A stretch of DNA of 64,000 nucleotides from Cristatella mucedo (Eukaryota; Bryozoa; Phylactolaemata; Cristatellidae): the NCBI GenBank assembly GCA_009760855.2, contig WPIO01000344.1, forward strand, positions 1 through 64,000, in the 5' to 3' direction. The position numbers and the translations under genes are program-made. The notes below the pieces were generated by a model. The model worked only from the letters and a program-made list of their open reading frames with translations. It did no database searches and was not told the DNA's origin. Below are positions 9,216 to 19,897 of this stretch, in pieces (the stretch's first letter is position 1; each line of letters starts with the position of its first letter).

Positions 9216-9755
9216 GTCGTTTATTGCAACCTGTCGCTATACAAAAGAGGCACTTAAATCAGCTAGCATTTAATACTATTTATAAATCCCTCACCTCCGT
9301 CTGTGCTTGACTGGCTGCATGTCAAGCATATAATCATTTTCGAGATTCTCAGTCTAGCTTACATGTCTCTTTGTTTGATCACACCCGTCTACCTATCAGA
9401 TTCCGTGCTCCTTTGTCGTGCACTCACACGACCCTCTCTTTACCTTCAAGTCATTTCGCCGACCCTCGCACTATATCACAATCTTTTGACGATAAACCTA
9501 AAGCTCGTATGCAGCAAAAGTGTGAAACTTGCTGTTATCTGATTAAGTAAATGCAATATTCTATAACCACATGATCGTGCGGACTTCTATAGCAGCACGT
9601 GCAACGTGACTGATAAGAGATTGAGTTCTGTGAGGGCGCAATGCGAAAGCATTTTTATTTTTTGTAATAATATTGTAAATGACCTTGCATCCTTTAAGTC
9701 AATGCTACAGACTTATTTGTTCCGGTCAGGCTTCCCCTTCCCCGAATTCCACTGA
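9216..9755 (+). mobile_element. LINE ORF2 C-terminal fragment, plus orientation, copy A
   Basis: At about 9,218-9,297 the frame reads like the CR1/L2 'LHWLPV..KR....L...YK-L' segment (KRHLNQLAFNTIYKSLTSV). A PVYLSD run follows in another frame near 9,385-9,405. Positions 9,678-9,755 encode DLASFKSMLQTYLFRSGFP and stop at TGA, matching the usual FKS-x-LKTYLF end of such ORFs. Between these the frame is broken. It is homologous to 19,898-20,435. Confidence 0.65.
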
Positions 9756-10058
9756 CCCTATGCAGCAATTGATTCTCACGATGCCAGATGTAAAGCACAT
9801 TGCTATAGTCTAATATCATTTTAATTATTAGCGTGTCGTAAAAGTAGACAAATTTATTTCAGGGATCAGGAGCCTCACGAATTGGCTGCCCCAGCAGCCA
9901 TAGCATATATATCTCCGAACCGTGTGCTATTTGATAGGGAGTCACACTTGACAATCCAATTCGTGATTTCGAGTCTTGTATCAGGCAGTGGTAGCTACTA
10001 AGGCTGTTCTTCTTTGTCTGGTACTTTAATGTCGCTCTTTAATCAGATTACCTCTGCT
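9756..10058 (+). other. LINE 3'-flank-like sequence shared by copies A and B
   Basis: Directly downstream of the LINE stop, this 300-base stretch matches 20,436-20,740. It includes GATGCCAGATGTAAAGCAC, GCTGCCCCAGCAGCC (a small hairpin) and ATAGCATATATATCTC. It may be the LINE 3' untranslated region plus flank. No gene seen. Confidence 0.45.
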
Positions 10059-11110
10059 TTGAGATTGGTTTTCATGCGTTGGCAGATCATAGCATCCCCC
10101 CCCCGGTGGCCGTGCAGGTGGATCCTGTAAAACTATGTTTGTGTTCAGCCCTGGAAGCCTAAAGATTGTAGTGAATTGTGGAGGATTGATGGCCGTCTTT
10201 TCTTGATAGAGGCAACGACATTGACTGAGAAACTTAAACGCTTCGTTATAATGCCATTCGGGCAGACATGCCTCTTCTTTTCATGCAGCGTAATAACATC
10301 CATGGCAGACTCCCTAACCGTAGCCGAATTTTATACCAAATGCATCTTAGTAAGATGGAAATGTTCCAAAAATCCTAGTGAACATGATAAGCCTCATAGC
10401 TGGGCACACTACTTGTACGTGTAATCGGTGATGCTGCAGGAATGAAAAGCATGCATAAATATCAGATATAGACTGTGCGATGGCATGTGAGGGGCAGCAG
10501 TCACTCGTGGTAGCTGCCCCTCTTAGAGATTGTTGTTTCTTTTAGTGTCGTCTTCAAAAATAGCTTGGAAGGAGTGAGCTTGGATAGAAATCTACTCACT
10601 AAAGCCCTCGGAAGAAATGCATTCCTTCTGCTGCTGCTGCTGATGTACCTGGCAAGGTCGTGAAATGTTCTTCCAGGTAGAATTAGCCCAGCTGGACCAT
10701 AAACAGTTTATAGGAACCTAAATGTCCCACGCTCGTCTGTATCTCCCACAGGGTTTTTAGGACTTTAGTAACCGGTAGGCCGTTAGCTAGAAACTATCTC
10801 ACTTGCATTTAAAGTGCTATCAACAAGTGATATGCAGGATATGAAAAGTGATATGAAAGGACTGCAATCCAAATTTCTTATTATCTAGCAATCCATTATG
10901 GTTCATTCACGCTCCTAAGTTAAAAATACCTGCTTTTGTCTAGGAATTGCCTGTTTGCATTCCTAAACCAGGTGGTGGGTTTATAGTTCCACAGCCGCCA
11001 AATCAATATTACCTGCTGCCAGCTGGATCGATGCGATTAGGGTTGCTACTCTGCCGTATAAATCAGGCTTTTAAATCGGTTAATTTTGCTAAAATGAAAT
11101 AGCTAAAATA
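10059..11110 (-). repeat. Inverted third copy of the 7.3-8.7 kb block
   Basis: Contains, in reverse, the block described at 7,614-8,672. The LINE-upstream region follows: an A-rich patch near 11,105-11,135 and a weak NQAFKSV run near 11,065-11,090 in plus orientation. The 1 kb of LINE 3' sequence that follows this block in copies A and B is missing here and replaced by minisatellite. The frame at 10,176-10,424 is not conserved as protein. Confidence 0.65.
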
Positions 11111-11129
11111 ACAACTAAAAATAAAAGAA

Positions 11130-12240
11130 AAAAATCAGCTCGAAGCAAGAAGGCAGCAGAATCCAATTGCTAGGAGGCAGCTCAATATAGTTTGAGGCAG
11201 CAAGCTAGAGGTCGCGGCAGCTTTAGGAAGCTCGAGGACAACTACTCTCTTATTACCTACTATGGCACATCCTTTTCAGCGGTCATGAGCTGAAAGCTTC
11301 ATGCTACTCACTACCTCAACCGCCGCAGCTTGTGGTAACTCGCGGCTACTTGTAGCAGCTCGACGCAGCTTGCTGAAGCTCGAGGCAGCAAAAAGCAGCT
11401 GGCTTCAGATCATGGCAGCTCATGCCTGGTTGCGGTAGAGATTTGACATCTTGCTGGGAAGAGCTGCTGCTCGCAGCAGGGAAGCAGCAGCTCACAGTGA
11501 AGAGGTGGAACAATACTGAATGTAAGACGGCAGCCAGCGGTTGCTCACGGCAGCTCACGTTAGCTTTCGGCAGCTCGCGGCAGCTTGAGACAGCTCGTGG
11601 CAGCTTGCTCATGCAGAAAGCAGCTGGCGGCAGATTGTGGCAGCTTGCGGCAGAGATTGGGAAGCCCTGCAAGCAAAAGCCTGCAGCTCAAAGCATAGAG
11701 GCACCAGATCGGGGAAATTCAAACGACAGCACGAGCTGCTTGCTTATGCTCGTCTCAGCTCGTGGTAGCTCGAGGCAGCTAGAAGAAGCTTTTGTCAGCC
11801 TGATACGGTTCGCAGCAGAGTTTTTGCATTTAGCTGGGAAGAGGTTTCAGCCCACGGCAGGGTGGCAGTGGTTCGAACCTTAAAGGTGGCCGAAAGATTG
11901 GCTGTAGCTCACGGAAGCTTTCATTAGGTCGCAGCTGCTCGCCGTTGTGGCACCTCCTTGCTGCCCGTGAAAGCATTACCCAGCTAGCTGAAGCTCCCAC
12001 CTGATCGTGGCAGCTCGCGGCAGGTCGTGGCAGGGGCTTGGCAGCTAGCCAGCCAGAGGCTGCAGCTCCCAGCCTAGAATCGGCAGGTCGTGAAAATTGA
12101 GACTGGAGCTCGAGGCTGCGCACGTCAGCTCGTGGTACTTCTGGGCTGCTCGCCGTAGCTCATGGAAGCTCCCAGTTGCTCGCCGATGCACGTGTCAGCT
12201 CGCAGGAGCTCGAAAAAAGTGAAGATGCCACATGCAGCCA
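11130..12240 (-). repeat. 10-bp minisatellite, inverted counterpart
   Basis: CAGCTCGNGG units at ten-base spacing, the reverse complement of the left-arm minisatellite. 11,410-12,240 pairs with about 4,240-5,050, and 11,140-11,325 with pieces of 5,984-6,680. Frames of up to about 150 codons on both strands are by-products. The shared interruptions show that the arms derive from one array. Confidence 0.8.
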
Positions 12241-12403
12241 AGAGACAGTGGCGACAGCGATCAGAAAATGTTGTCTACCAGTTCCATCCATTAACGTACT
12301 GACCACTGCCGACGGTCGTAATACTAACTTCACCAATGATGTGGCTTCATAACGTCAAGTACAGTGCAATCAGTTACAATGTGATCAAAGTATGTTTACT
12401 AGT

Positions 12404-12681
12404 AGTAGTTTGAGTGTATGCCGGCTGCTCTAATGAGCCTGTGATGTGACATGGACACAGGCTGGTAACTGCTGGTGGCAGATGGTGGATTCACCATCAG
12501 GGTCGACCACTGCACAGTTTTAGTCTTCGATGAATCATCGGGGTCACCCGGGGGCCTGGAGGAGTGGAAGGAGACTCGAGTGTGAGAAGGGGGCGAAGGC
12601 AGTCGTGCGTCTTCCTGCTCCGTGCCTTGTACGATAAACCGTCGGCGTTGTTCTGGACCAGCGTTCTGTATGCCAAACCAC
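12404..12681. mobile_element. 278-bp insertion flanked by ACTAGT duplicates
   Basis: The left arm reads ...TTCACTAGTCATTGC. The right arm has ACTAGT at 12,398-12,403, then 278 extra bases, then ACTAGT-CATTGC from 12,682. This is the pattern of a non-autonomous insertion with a 6-bp target duplication. The ends are weakly inverted: GTAGTTTG at the 5' end against GTGGTTTG read from the other strand. A minus-strand open frame (12,399-12,683) spans the whole insert and has proline-rich runs, but I recognise nothing. It may be a MITE-like element or a captured exon fragment. Confidence 0.6.
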
Positions 12682-12917
12682 ACTAGTCATTGCAAAAATA
12701 AATTAAACGATGGCATTTTCGATCTTTATTGCAATTACTGCAGTGCCATGTTATTATAAACAGTCCACCATCACATTAAAGCATGTCGCGATTGGAAATA
12801 TTTTCTGCCCTATCACATGTATGAACATGCAATGGAGCAGCTCTCAGGCTAGCCGCTATATTAGCCCTTGCCTTAGTGGGTCTGACTAGGGCACCAAGAG
12901 CAACCGTAGCAGGCGGA

Positions 12918-13036
12918 CTAGCCTAGGATTGGCCAAGGATTGGCCAAGGACTGGCCAAGGACTGGCCAAGGGATAGCCAAGGGATAGCCAATGGCTGGCC
13001 AATGGCTGGCCAATGGCTAGCCGTGGGCTAGCCAAG
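12918..13036 (+). repeat. 11-12-bp minisatellite centred on TTGGCCAA
   Basis: About ten units of the form GGAYTGGCCAA or GGGATAGCCAA or TGGCTGGCCAA. Many contain the palindrome TTGGCCAA, a pair of inverted NFI-type half sites, or a CCAAT-like ATTGG. It lies about 400 bases upstream of the TATA-like box in the same insert. Confidence 0.7.
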
Positions 13037-13111
13037 AAGAATTAGGCCTAGGACGGACACCGAGAGCTAGGGTCCGACAAAAACAATAACAGCTACGCCC
13101 AAGGTCGAGAG

Positions 13112-13420
<309 letters not shown>

Positions 13421-13422
13421 AG

Positions 13423-13429
13423 TATAAAT
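13423..13429 (+). promoter_or_regulatory. TATA-like box downstream of the (GA)n tract
   Basis: TATAAAT occurs directly after the GA tract, in a run of GC-rich sequence that is otherwise poor in TATA. About 25-35 bases downstream lies GGACAGAGCTCAGG, a plausible start region. Inferred promoter of the putative LTR; no expression evidence. Confidence 0.3.
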
Positions 13430-13610
13430 GACAGGACGGACAGAGCTCAGGGCTGCAGCTTCGGTAGTCGATGCGAGACTACGCTTCGAGAGCACGAGAG
13501 ACGAACCTACTGCCATGGACAGCTAAGTGCAACTTAGACTTCGCAGTTGTGTTCTGCCGGCTACTCAGTTAGCCGCTCGTATCTTGGGGTGCTGTAGCGA
13601 CGCGGGCATA

Positions 13611-13759
13611 GGGTAGTCAGTTATACTCGGACTTCGGGAGTTCGTGCAGTTAACTCCGTCGGACCGATACGCGCTGCCTAGACACACAGGGTAGTTGGGT
13701 TATACTCGGACTACGGGAGTTCTCCCAGTTAACTCCGTTGGTCCGGTGCGTGCCGCCTA
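13611..13759 (+). repeat. 78-bp direct tandem duplication
   Basis: GGGTAGT...TATACTCGGACT...CGGGAGTT...CAGTTAACTCCG...GCCTA occurs at 13,611-13,680 and again at 13,689-13,759, with a period of 78. The units differ at roughly a dozen bases. It sits in the 3' third of the 1.1-kb insertion. Confidence 0.75.
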
Positions 13760-13974
13760 AAGCGCTTGCGCCTGAGCGTAACCGCTACGAACAGGCCCAC
13801 AACAAACTATTGCTTTCGGCACCCATTTGTGGCCGCCTGTGTTTTAACCGCATCGCAGCACTGCATCACACAGTCCACCGGTAGAGAGCCGGGGGACGAG
13901 CTTGTCTGTGCGGTTACAAACCTAACAATCGCAGTCAACGATCGTAGTACATATTAACGGTTTGCTGTGCTTTC

Positions 13975-14640
13975 ATAATGTGAGTAACTTGCATTTATTT
14001 ACAAAGTGATTTCATTATATTTTCCAGTAAACGCATGAAAAAATAAGCGATCAGATCTGTCACTCGTGATAACGATTACTGTAATGCTCTGCTTTATTGA
14101 CCTTGTTACCATCATATAAAAGCACGTGGACCTCCACTATGTTTTTTACCTATCACAGGCATGCACCTAGCAAACCCTGCTGACGATTGGAATACCATTT
14201 AGTGTGATGCTGTGCTTTCACAAAGTCGGTAGCATTACCTTAAATAAAATAACGAACACATTAGATTTGCTATTCATCCCGTGAATATAATTTAGGATCG
14301 CATTGTCGATCGTGATAGCGGTAACTGTGAGGTCGTGCTTTTGTAAGAACACGTAATAATTTCGACAGAGCTCGTGGTGATCAGAATATATTTTCTACCC
14401 AGCAGTAGCATGAACATAACGACCGCTATTGATTATCCTAATACCGATTTCTGAGATGCTGTGATGACTTTTTTCCCGATAAGACATCGCATAATTTTTG
14501 TCCTACCTTGGTTTCACCTTCGGTTGTCCAAAGATTAACCAATATCGCATCGCGAAAAAACTTTCACCACTAATATACTGTCAATTGTATGACTATGTTT
14601 ACTAAAATTCAGGCCTATGTTTAACTAATATAATACAGCG
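13975..14640 (-). repeat. ~242-bp tandem repeat, inverted counterpart
   Basis: Reverse complement of about 3,210-3,890. It contains the same landmarks in reverse order (ATGAACATAACGACCGC near 14,410 and GCATGCAC near 14,158). The remaining units are at 12,240-12,828, split from these by the 1.1-kb insertion. Confidence 0.65.
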
Positions 14641-14649
14641 AAAATATAT

Positions 14650-14992
14650 TTTACCTAATTTAGACAGCGTCTTCACAACAAAGACGAAGAAATGCTTTTC
14701 CTTTTGAAGTTAAAAGAAGAATGAATAATGCTTTTGATTCACCGAGAAGAAAATATGTCTGAAAACAAGGTAGACATAATAGCGTGGTTTCAGAGAACCT
14801 GTCATTACTTGAGGTGGAACCTCCTTGAAACACCTATTCCAGATTTACATAGTTCATTTATTACTGTTCTTATTGAGATTCGTGATGCCTGTGATAAAAT
14901 AATGGAATGAAGAAGTAAGAAGAAATGCTAGAAGAAGCAAATAAAGTATCTAAAACACCAAAAACTAAACCCGTTGTTCACATTTTACAATT
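14650..14992 (+). pseudogene. AT-rich element gene remnant, right copy
   Basis: Homologous to 2,587-2,925 on the opposite strand. The frame from 14,728 to 14,910 keeps the NLLETPIPDL region, but upstream coding-like sequence is in another frame, with a TGA where the left copy has GGA. A further short frame from 14,925 runs into the microsatellite. Unrecognised protein; both copies are dead. Confidence 0.5.
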
Positions 14993-15004
14993 CTCTCTCT
15001 CTCT

Positions 15005-15047
<43 letters not shown>
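14992..15047. repeat. (TC)n then (AT)n microsatellite at the outer end of the right arm
   Basis: About 14 bases of TC followed by about 42 bases of AT. Palindrome homology ends here. Beyond it the sequence (15,048 onward) differs from what lies beyond the AT palindrome in the left arm. Confidence 0.85.
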
Positions 15048-15052
<5 letters not shown>

Positions 15053-15054
15053 GG

Positions 15055-15317
15055 AAGTTTCAAGAATTCTTAGTTTTCAAAAGGCTAGAAAATTAGCGGA
15101 AAAAATTTGCTCTAGAAAATTTAAATGATCTAGTAGAGAAATACTTAAAACCAATCTTTATAATTATATTCAAGACTTAGATGATACAATTGTTATGGGC
15201 CGAAAGATATTTGTGATGAACGTGATAAAATATATTAGTATGAAGGACGACTAGATACAGTACTAGAAATACTAAAACGATATCTCGTACTGAATAGATT
15301 ACGTTTGTTAGTTTAAT
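15055..15317 (+). pseudogene. Decayed AT-rich ORF, unrecognised
   Basis: A frame opens near 15,051 with a basic helix-like start (ILSFQKARKLAEKICSRKF) and stops at 15,126-15,128. A neighbouring frame then stays open to a TAG near 15,251, with runs such as NYIQDLDDTIVMGRK. It looks like a single gene with one frameshift, preceding the frame that ends at 15,542. No family recognised. Confidence 0.35.
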
Positions 15318-15542
15318 TTGCGTGCATGTAGTTTTTTTATTATTACTATAGGAAAATGGTGGCAACTGTTGATGTTACTGACCCCAAACCCTGCAATGAA
15401 TGCTGCTGTACTAAAAGCTTACGTATATCACATTGTTAAATCAAGAATGACTTCTTACGATGAACGACAACTTGATTCCGATATCTCAGTAATGACTTTA
15501 ACATCTGTTAATAAATTCTATCTAGATGAATGTGATATTTAA
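15318..15542 (+). pseudogene. AT-rich ORF C-terminal part, unrecognised
   Basis: The frame is open from 15,318 and ends at TAA 15,540-15,542. The last 50 codons look genuine (for example LKAYVYHIVKSRMTSYDERQ) and end in the same DECDI tail as window positions 1-24. The first 20-25 codons look out of frame. Directly after the stop (15,544) the element is cut and joined to 10-bp minisatellite sequence. Confidence 0.5.
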
Positions 15543-15543
15543 G

Positions 15544-15602
15544 CTGACACGAGCTGACGTGCACAGTCTTGAGCCCAGTCTCAATTTTCACGACCAGCCA
15601 AT
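15544..15602 (+). repeat. Junction segment of minisatellite origin
   Basis: ACGAGCTGACGTG and GTCTCAATTTT...CCAATTCT match 4,327-4,388 in direct orientation. It bridges the broken AT-rich element and copy B of the segmental duplication. Confidence 0.5.
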
Positions 15603-16059
15603 TCTAGGCACACAACAAAGCGAAAGTTCGAAGCATGGCAGAGTCAGGAGAGCAGATGAGGTAGTGAGTAGCATGAAGCTTGCAGCTCATGACCACTGAA
15701 AAGGATGTGCCATAGTCGGCAGCATAAGAGTAGTTTTCGTTGTGTAAGAATTATGGAAGCTAGTGTCACGGTATAGGACCAGCAGATATCAAGCTTTTGT
15801 CACCGACGGTCTTAAGCAGACGAATAGGACAGCTAATTTATAGTCCACACAGGACCTGAGGGCACGATCAAGCTAAAAGTGATGCAGCAGTTCAGCTAGG
15901 TTCGAAGGAGCCTAGCCGTGGCTGGCCTTGTGGGTCAACGTGAGAACTTTTCTCTGTACCCGTTGCTCAATCGGCATCCATCTTAGCTCTTTTAGCAAAA
16001 AAGACGCATGCTCAAACTCCTAGGACTTGAAAGTAGCCTTGCAGCCTTACTATAGCGAA

Positions 16060-16360
16060 TATTCCCAATCTGTAACGATGTACTGCGATCTGTCGCGAGT
16101 TGCAGCGAGAAGCCACGATCAGCCTCGAGCTGCAGCGACCTGCCTCGACCGACCTACAGCTGCCACGAGGTATTGTGAGCTGTCGATAGCTGCCGCCAGC
16201 TGCCGAGACCAGCAGTGATCTGCAGCAAGCTACTGCTAGCTGCCACGAGCGTTCGCGAGCTGTAGCTATCTGCCTCGAGCTATATTGCGATGCCTCCTTG
16301 CGACTGCAATCGGTTGCCTCCTTGCTGCGTGCTGCCTTCTCTCTCCCGAAGGCAGCATGG
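16060..16360 (+). repeat. 10-bp minisatellite patch in copy B
   Basis: Counterpart of 6,390-6,690, with GAGCTGCAGC, GACCTGCCTC and GAGCTGCCAC-type units at ten-base spacing. Frames here on both strands are repeat products. Confidence 0.65.
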
Positions 16361-16436
16361 TTAGGGGTGACATGTACTGGGTCAGCATGCAAATGTGATT
16401 AGTTGCGGCATTGACAGAGTCAGCCCGCATTAACAC

Positions 16437-17275
16437 ATGAAGGAAGAATCACAGGTACCCAATCAATGCTGTCCTAAAAGGTGGGCTTTGAAGTTTTTTG
16501 AGGTGGTCAAGTCTGGGATTCTTCTGACGCAGGTCGAGAGGGAGGTCCATGCTTTGGGAGCATACAAACTAAATGCTCAGTCTCCAAAGGATTTCAGGTT
16601 TGTATGGGGTATTGCTAAACAGTAGAATTGTGAAAAGCGGGTAGTACAATGCCATGACTGGTGGGGATTAGATACGTGAGGTAGGCTGGAGCCAAAGAAT
16701 GACGTGACCTAAAAGTGAGCGACAAAACCTTGAAGTCGATCCATTGCTTGACTAGTAGCCAGTGCTAGTCGACGAAAAAAGGTGTGATGTGGCAACTGCG
16801 ACGCTCACGACAGACAATACTAGCTGCAGAGTTTTGCACAAGCTGTAATCGCCTCATTGCACATGCCAGTAGGCCAGTAAGCAGCTAGTTACCGAAATCA
16901 TGTTAGGATTTCACAAATGCACAGACAAACTTAGACATGGTATCCTTATCCAAACAAGCCTGACTTGTAGCATTTTTTATTTTTATTTTTAGTTATTGTT
17001 TTAGCATTGTCGTTTTAGCAAAATTCGTCAATTTAAAAGCCTAATTTATGCAGGAGAGTAGCAACCGTAATCGCATCAATCCAGCTGGCAGCAGGTAATA
17101 ATGAATTGGCTGCAGTGGAACTAAAACCCACCACCTGCTTTGGGAATGCAAACAGACAATCCCCCCTGTCTAGGACAGCTATCTGCTGCTCTCCGAGCCT
17201 GGAACTCAAGTACCAACAGATGTTGACAGCCTTTGAGTTGACATTTAAAAAGAAGCCACGACTCTAGCATGCTGC
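16437..17275 (-). mobile_element. CR1/L2-like LINE reverse transcriptase 3' fragment, copy B
   Basis: Same landmarks as 6,786-7,613 on the minus strand. RRLQLVQNSAAS is at about 16,810-16,850, the HWLLVKQWIDFKVL region at about 16,710-16,780, APKAWTSL at about 16,540-16,565, and VRRIPDLTTSKNFKAHLL at about 16,478-16,535. The last is better preserved than in copy A and matches the usual LPxxVR...FKxxLKxxLL end. Stops and frameshifts throughout. Confidence 0.75.
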
Positions 17276-18360
17276 TCACAGAATGTTCTCAATCCGAGGT
17301 TAAGTGGTCTCCCATAGGGTCCTTTGTCTCTAAATTAATGCCTTACAACCACGCACAAAAACCTATCCCAAAATGTGCCGGCTAATTAAAAAAACCTGTA
17401 AACCTCCAATTGCTACCCTTGTTCTAAAGAAGAAGAGTTTGCCGGCTAATTAAAAAAACTGTAAACCTCCAATTGCTACCCTGGTTCTAAAGAAGAAGAG
17501 TATTTGTGGGTTATTCAAGAAAAGCAGGTATTTTTAACTTAGGAGCACAAATGAAACATAATGAATTGCTAGATTATAACAATCTTGGATTGTAGTCCTT
17601 GCACCTTCACAACTAAGAACACTCGAGTACCTTCATATCACTTGTCGATAGAGCTTCAAGGGCAAGTGAGACAGTTTCTAGCTATCGGCTTACCGGTAAC
17701 TAAAGTCCTCAAAACAAATTAGGAGATACCGAAGAACATTGGAAATTTAGTTTCCTATAAACTGTACATGGTACAGCTGGGCTAATTCTATCTGTAAGAA
17801 CATTTCACGACCTTGCCAGGTACATCAGTAGCAGCAGCAGAAGGAATGCAATTCTTCCAAGGGCTTTAGTCAGTAGATTTCCATCCAAGCTCACTACTTC
17901 CAAGCTATTTATGAAGACAACACTAAAAGAAACAACAATCTCTAAGAGGGGCAGCTACCACGAGTGACTGCTGCCCCTCACATGCCATCGCACAGTCTAT
18001 ATAAGATATTTATATATGCTTGTCGTCCCGGCAGCACCACTGATTACACGTACAAGTAGTGTGCCAAGCTATGAGGCCTATTATGTTTACTAGGAATATT
18101 CGGGACCTTTCCATCTTAATAGGATGCATTTGGTATCTAATTCGGCCACTGTTAGGGAGTCTGCCAAAGATCTTTTTTATGTTGCATATAAAGAGGAGGC
18201 ATGTCTGATCGAACGGCATCGTAACGAAGCGTTTAAGTTTCTCAATCTATGTCGTTGCCTCTATCATGAAAGACGGCCATCAGTCTGCCACAGTTCACTA
18301 CAATCTTCATGCTCCTAGGGCTCAACACAAAAATAGTTTCACAGGATCCACCTGCACGGC
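17276..18360. other. Conserved unidentified repeat block, copy B
   Basis: Direct counterpart of 7,614-8,672. The minus-strand frame at 18,010-18,219 differs from 8,280-8,489 by a few residues, but this reflects recent duplication. No motif recognised. Confidence 0.5.
17376..17500 (+). repeat. 64-bp tandem duplication private to copy B
   Basis: TGCCGGCTAATTAAAAAAAC...GTAAACCTCCAATTGC...AAAGAAGAAGAG occurs at 17,376 and again at 17,440. The equivalent of copy A (about 7,708-7,770) has one unit only. Confidence 0.9.
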
Positions 18361-18759
18361 CACCGGTGGGGGCTAGGATCTGCCAAGAATGAAAACCAAC
18401 CCTCACAAAAGTAAGCTTTATCCTCCACTGCATGTTTGATAAGTTCGTAGGTCTCTATACACGTAACTCTACACCACCATGAAGACTAAGGTGCGATGCA
18501 TGAGAGCTTTCTGCAGCTCGCTCAAAAGCATAAGCAGCTTTTGCTGTTAATCGTTTAGGAAGCAGACAATGGATTTAAACAATTTTGAAAACAAAAAAAG
18601 AGCAGGAAGAATAGCTGAGTCGATCGAGTAGTCAGGACCGAAGTAGATCGAACGTTATTAATGTATGATGACTCGAAAGAACGATTCAGAGATACTGGCA
18701 TGAGCACTGACACTGTCTTAGCACTTGAGTTGTGTAATCGGGTGCCCTAGAGGTTAGCT

Positions 18760-19275
18760 AAACGATAAAAGATTCAGAAGAGCCAGTGGTACGAAGGCAC
18801 TGATTAGGAAGTAGTCGGGATAGGTAGAAGCCAGACCACGAGAGTAAATGAACTTGAAAGTGAGCGATAAATCTTAAAAATTGACTCTTTTCTTTATTGA
18901 AAGCTAATGAAGGTCGCAGATAAATGGAATAATGTCGCAATCGTGACGGTAATGACAGTCGAGTCTAGCTGAAGAGTTTTGCACCAACTGCACATGCCTC
19001 ATTGTAAAGGAAAAAGACCTGTGATATGTGAGTTACTCAAGTCGAGACTGTATTGCACAAACGCATTGATAAACTTGGATGCTGCTTACCTGTCTTTGGA
19101 GGCCTGAGTTTTGCCATGTTTTGTAGTTAAAAGTCGGCAGACTTGATTGTAGAGCTGAGTGATCGTCAAGTGAAAGGTCACTTTGAATCAGGATATCCAG
19201 ATTACATGCGGATTCTGTAGAAGATATGCTATCAGAGCCAATTTTAAGGGAAACTCCTAATAATCTAGATAACAC
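18760..19275 (-). mobile_element. CR1/L2-like LINE fragment (second, minus orientation)
   Basis: Minus-strand landmarks run in family order: SACNLDILIQSDLSLDDH (about 19,160-19,215), VQLVQNSSARLD (about 18,963-19,000), then after an in-frame stop SIKKRVNF and LSLTFKF (about 18,850-18,900). These correspond to the family's NLGVILDSxLSFxxHI, RLQLVQNxAARLL and LHWLPIKxRIxFKxLxLTYK. Known LINEs carry about 100 residues between the first two; here some are missing. Non-functional. Its 3' part is shared with copy A. Confidence 0.65.
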
Positions 19276-19822
19276 TAGGTTTGCCTATAGCTACTAGCTT
19301 CAATCGCCATAATAATTCAATCAAAAAGACCGTTAATGATGGATCTGCTGGTGAATTTTAATCTAGCATGATTGCCTTTATACCCTGCCACCTCAAAGTC
19401 TGATTTGTACCTGTCATGCTCGGCATGCCAGATAAACCAGGACTGTCTCGGAGCTCTTCGATTATCTCGTCAATCTGAGTTACCGGTCATTTTTTTCAGA
19501 GCTTTGAAAAAGACTTGCCCATTTGACGGCTCCAATGATTGGTCGTTTGCTCGATTTCGCTAAAGTCTCGAGCCCCAGTACTTGGTTTCGTACACACCAA
19601 AGATTGAAATAGGACAAAAGCAACAAAACCTTGCCAAAATTGACTTCAGAAACATCGCCAAAATGTGGGCTCGTTTTGATGATAGTATGACACCCAAACT
19701 AGTCAAGTATTTGGGACGAGCCTAGATTATTCCGATTCCCTACAGTCCCAAAAATCCTTACCACTACTCTTAATCGTCTTCATCTGGTGAACAACGGTTG
19801 TCAACGTGCCAAACCCCATAAT
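19276..19822. other. No gene recognised; part of the segment missing from copy A
   Basis: The frame at 19,372-19,563 and a short open run near 19,600-19,710 have no recognisable motif. This is probably LINE or flanking sequence too decayed to read. Confidence 0.4.
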
Positions 19823-19897
19823 GGCACACTAGGTAAGGAGGTTGCTTATCACGACGTTGTCCTAGAGGTCGTGGGTTCCAATCCTGTGGTGGATGAT
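19823..19897 (+). mobile_element. tRNA-like pol III head (SINE relic)
   Basis: TGGCACACTAGG resembles an A box with one mismatch. About 45 bases later, GTGGGTTCCAATCC resembles a B box (GGTTCGANTCC) with one mismatch. The order and spacing are those of a tRNA. The anticodon arm does not fold convincingly, so this is a tRNA-derived relic and not a working tRNA. It abuts the plus-strand LINE fragment. Confidence 0.45.

Larger units (their letters stand above)
5943..10058 (+). repeat. Direct segmental duplication, copy A
   Basis: From CAACAAAG-x-GAAAGTTC to GACCTCTGCTT or its equivalent, this segment matches 15,603-20,740 in the same orientation and order. It contains R1 sequence, a 10-bp minisatellite patch, two minus-strand LINE fragments and one plus-strand LINE 3' fragment. 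Copy A lacks about 0.95 kb present in B (18,950-19,895). A ends at 10,058 by running into the inverted arm; B ends at the same homologous base by running into a SINE region. Confidence 0.85.

Noticed and set aside
9840-9915. Rho-independent-like hairpin GGCTGCCCCAGCAGCC
   Set aside because: A bacterial terminator has no meaning in this eukaryotic repeat context, and there is no U-tract after the stem.
10176-10424. Possible retroviral-type reverse transcriptase (MPFGQ run)
   Set aside because: Only a five-residue resemblance to the MPFGL motif. The neighbouring YxDD region is absent, and the homologous frames at 8,280 and 18,010 read MPFDQ with no other match.
12918-13036. Transcription-factor array as a proven enhancer
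   Set aside because: TTGGCCAA palindromes are real but binding or activity cannot be judged from sequence; kept only as a minisatellite.
14925-15128. Frame with an Ile-Tyr run
   Set aside because: The run is the (AT)n tract; only short flanking pieces look coding and they are in different frames.
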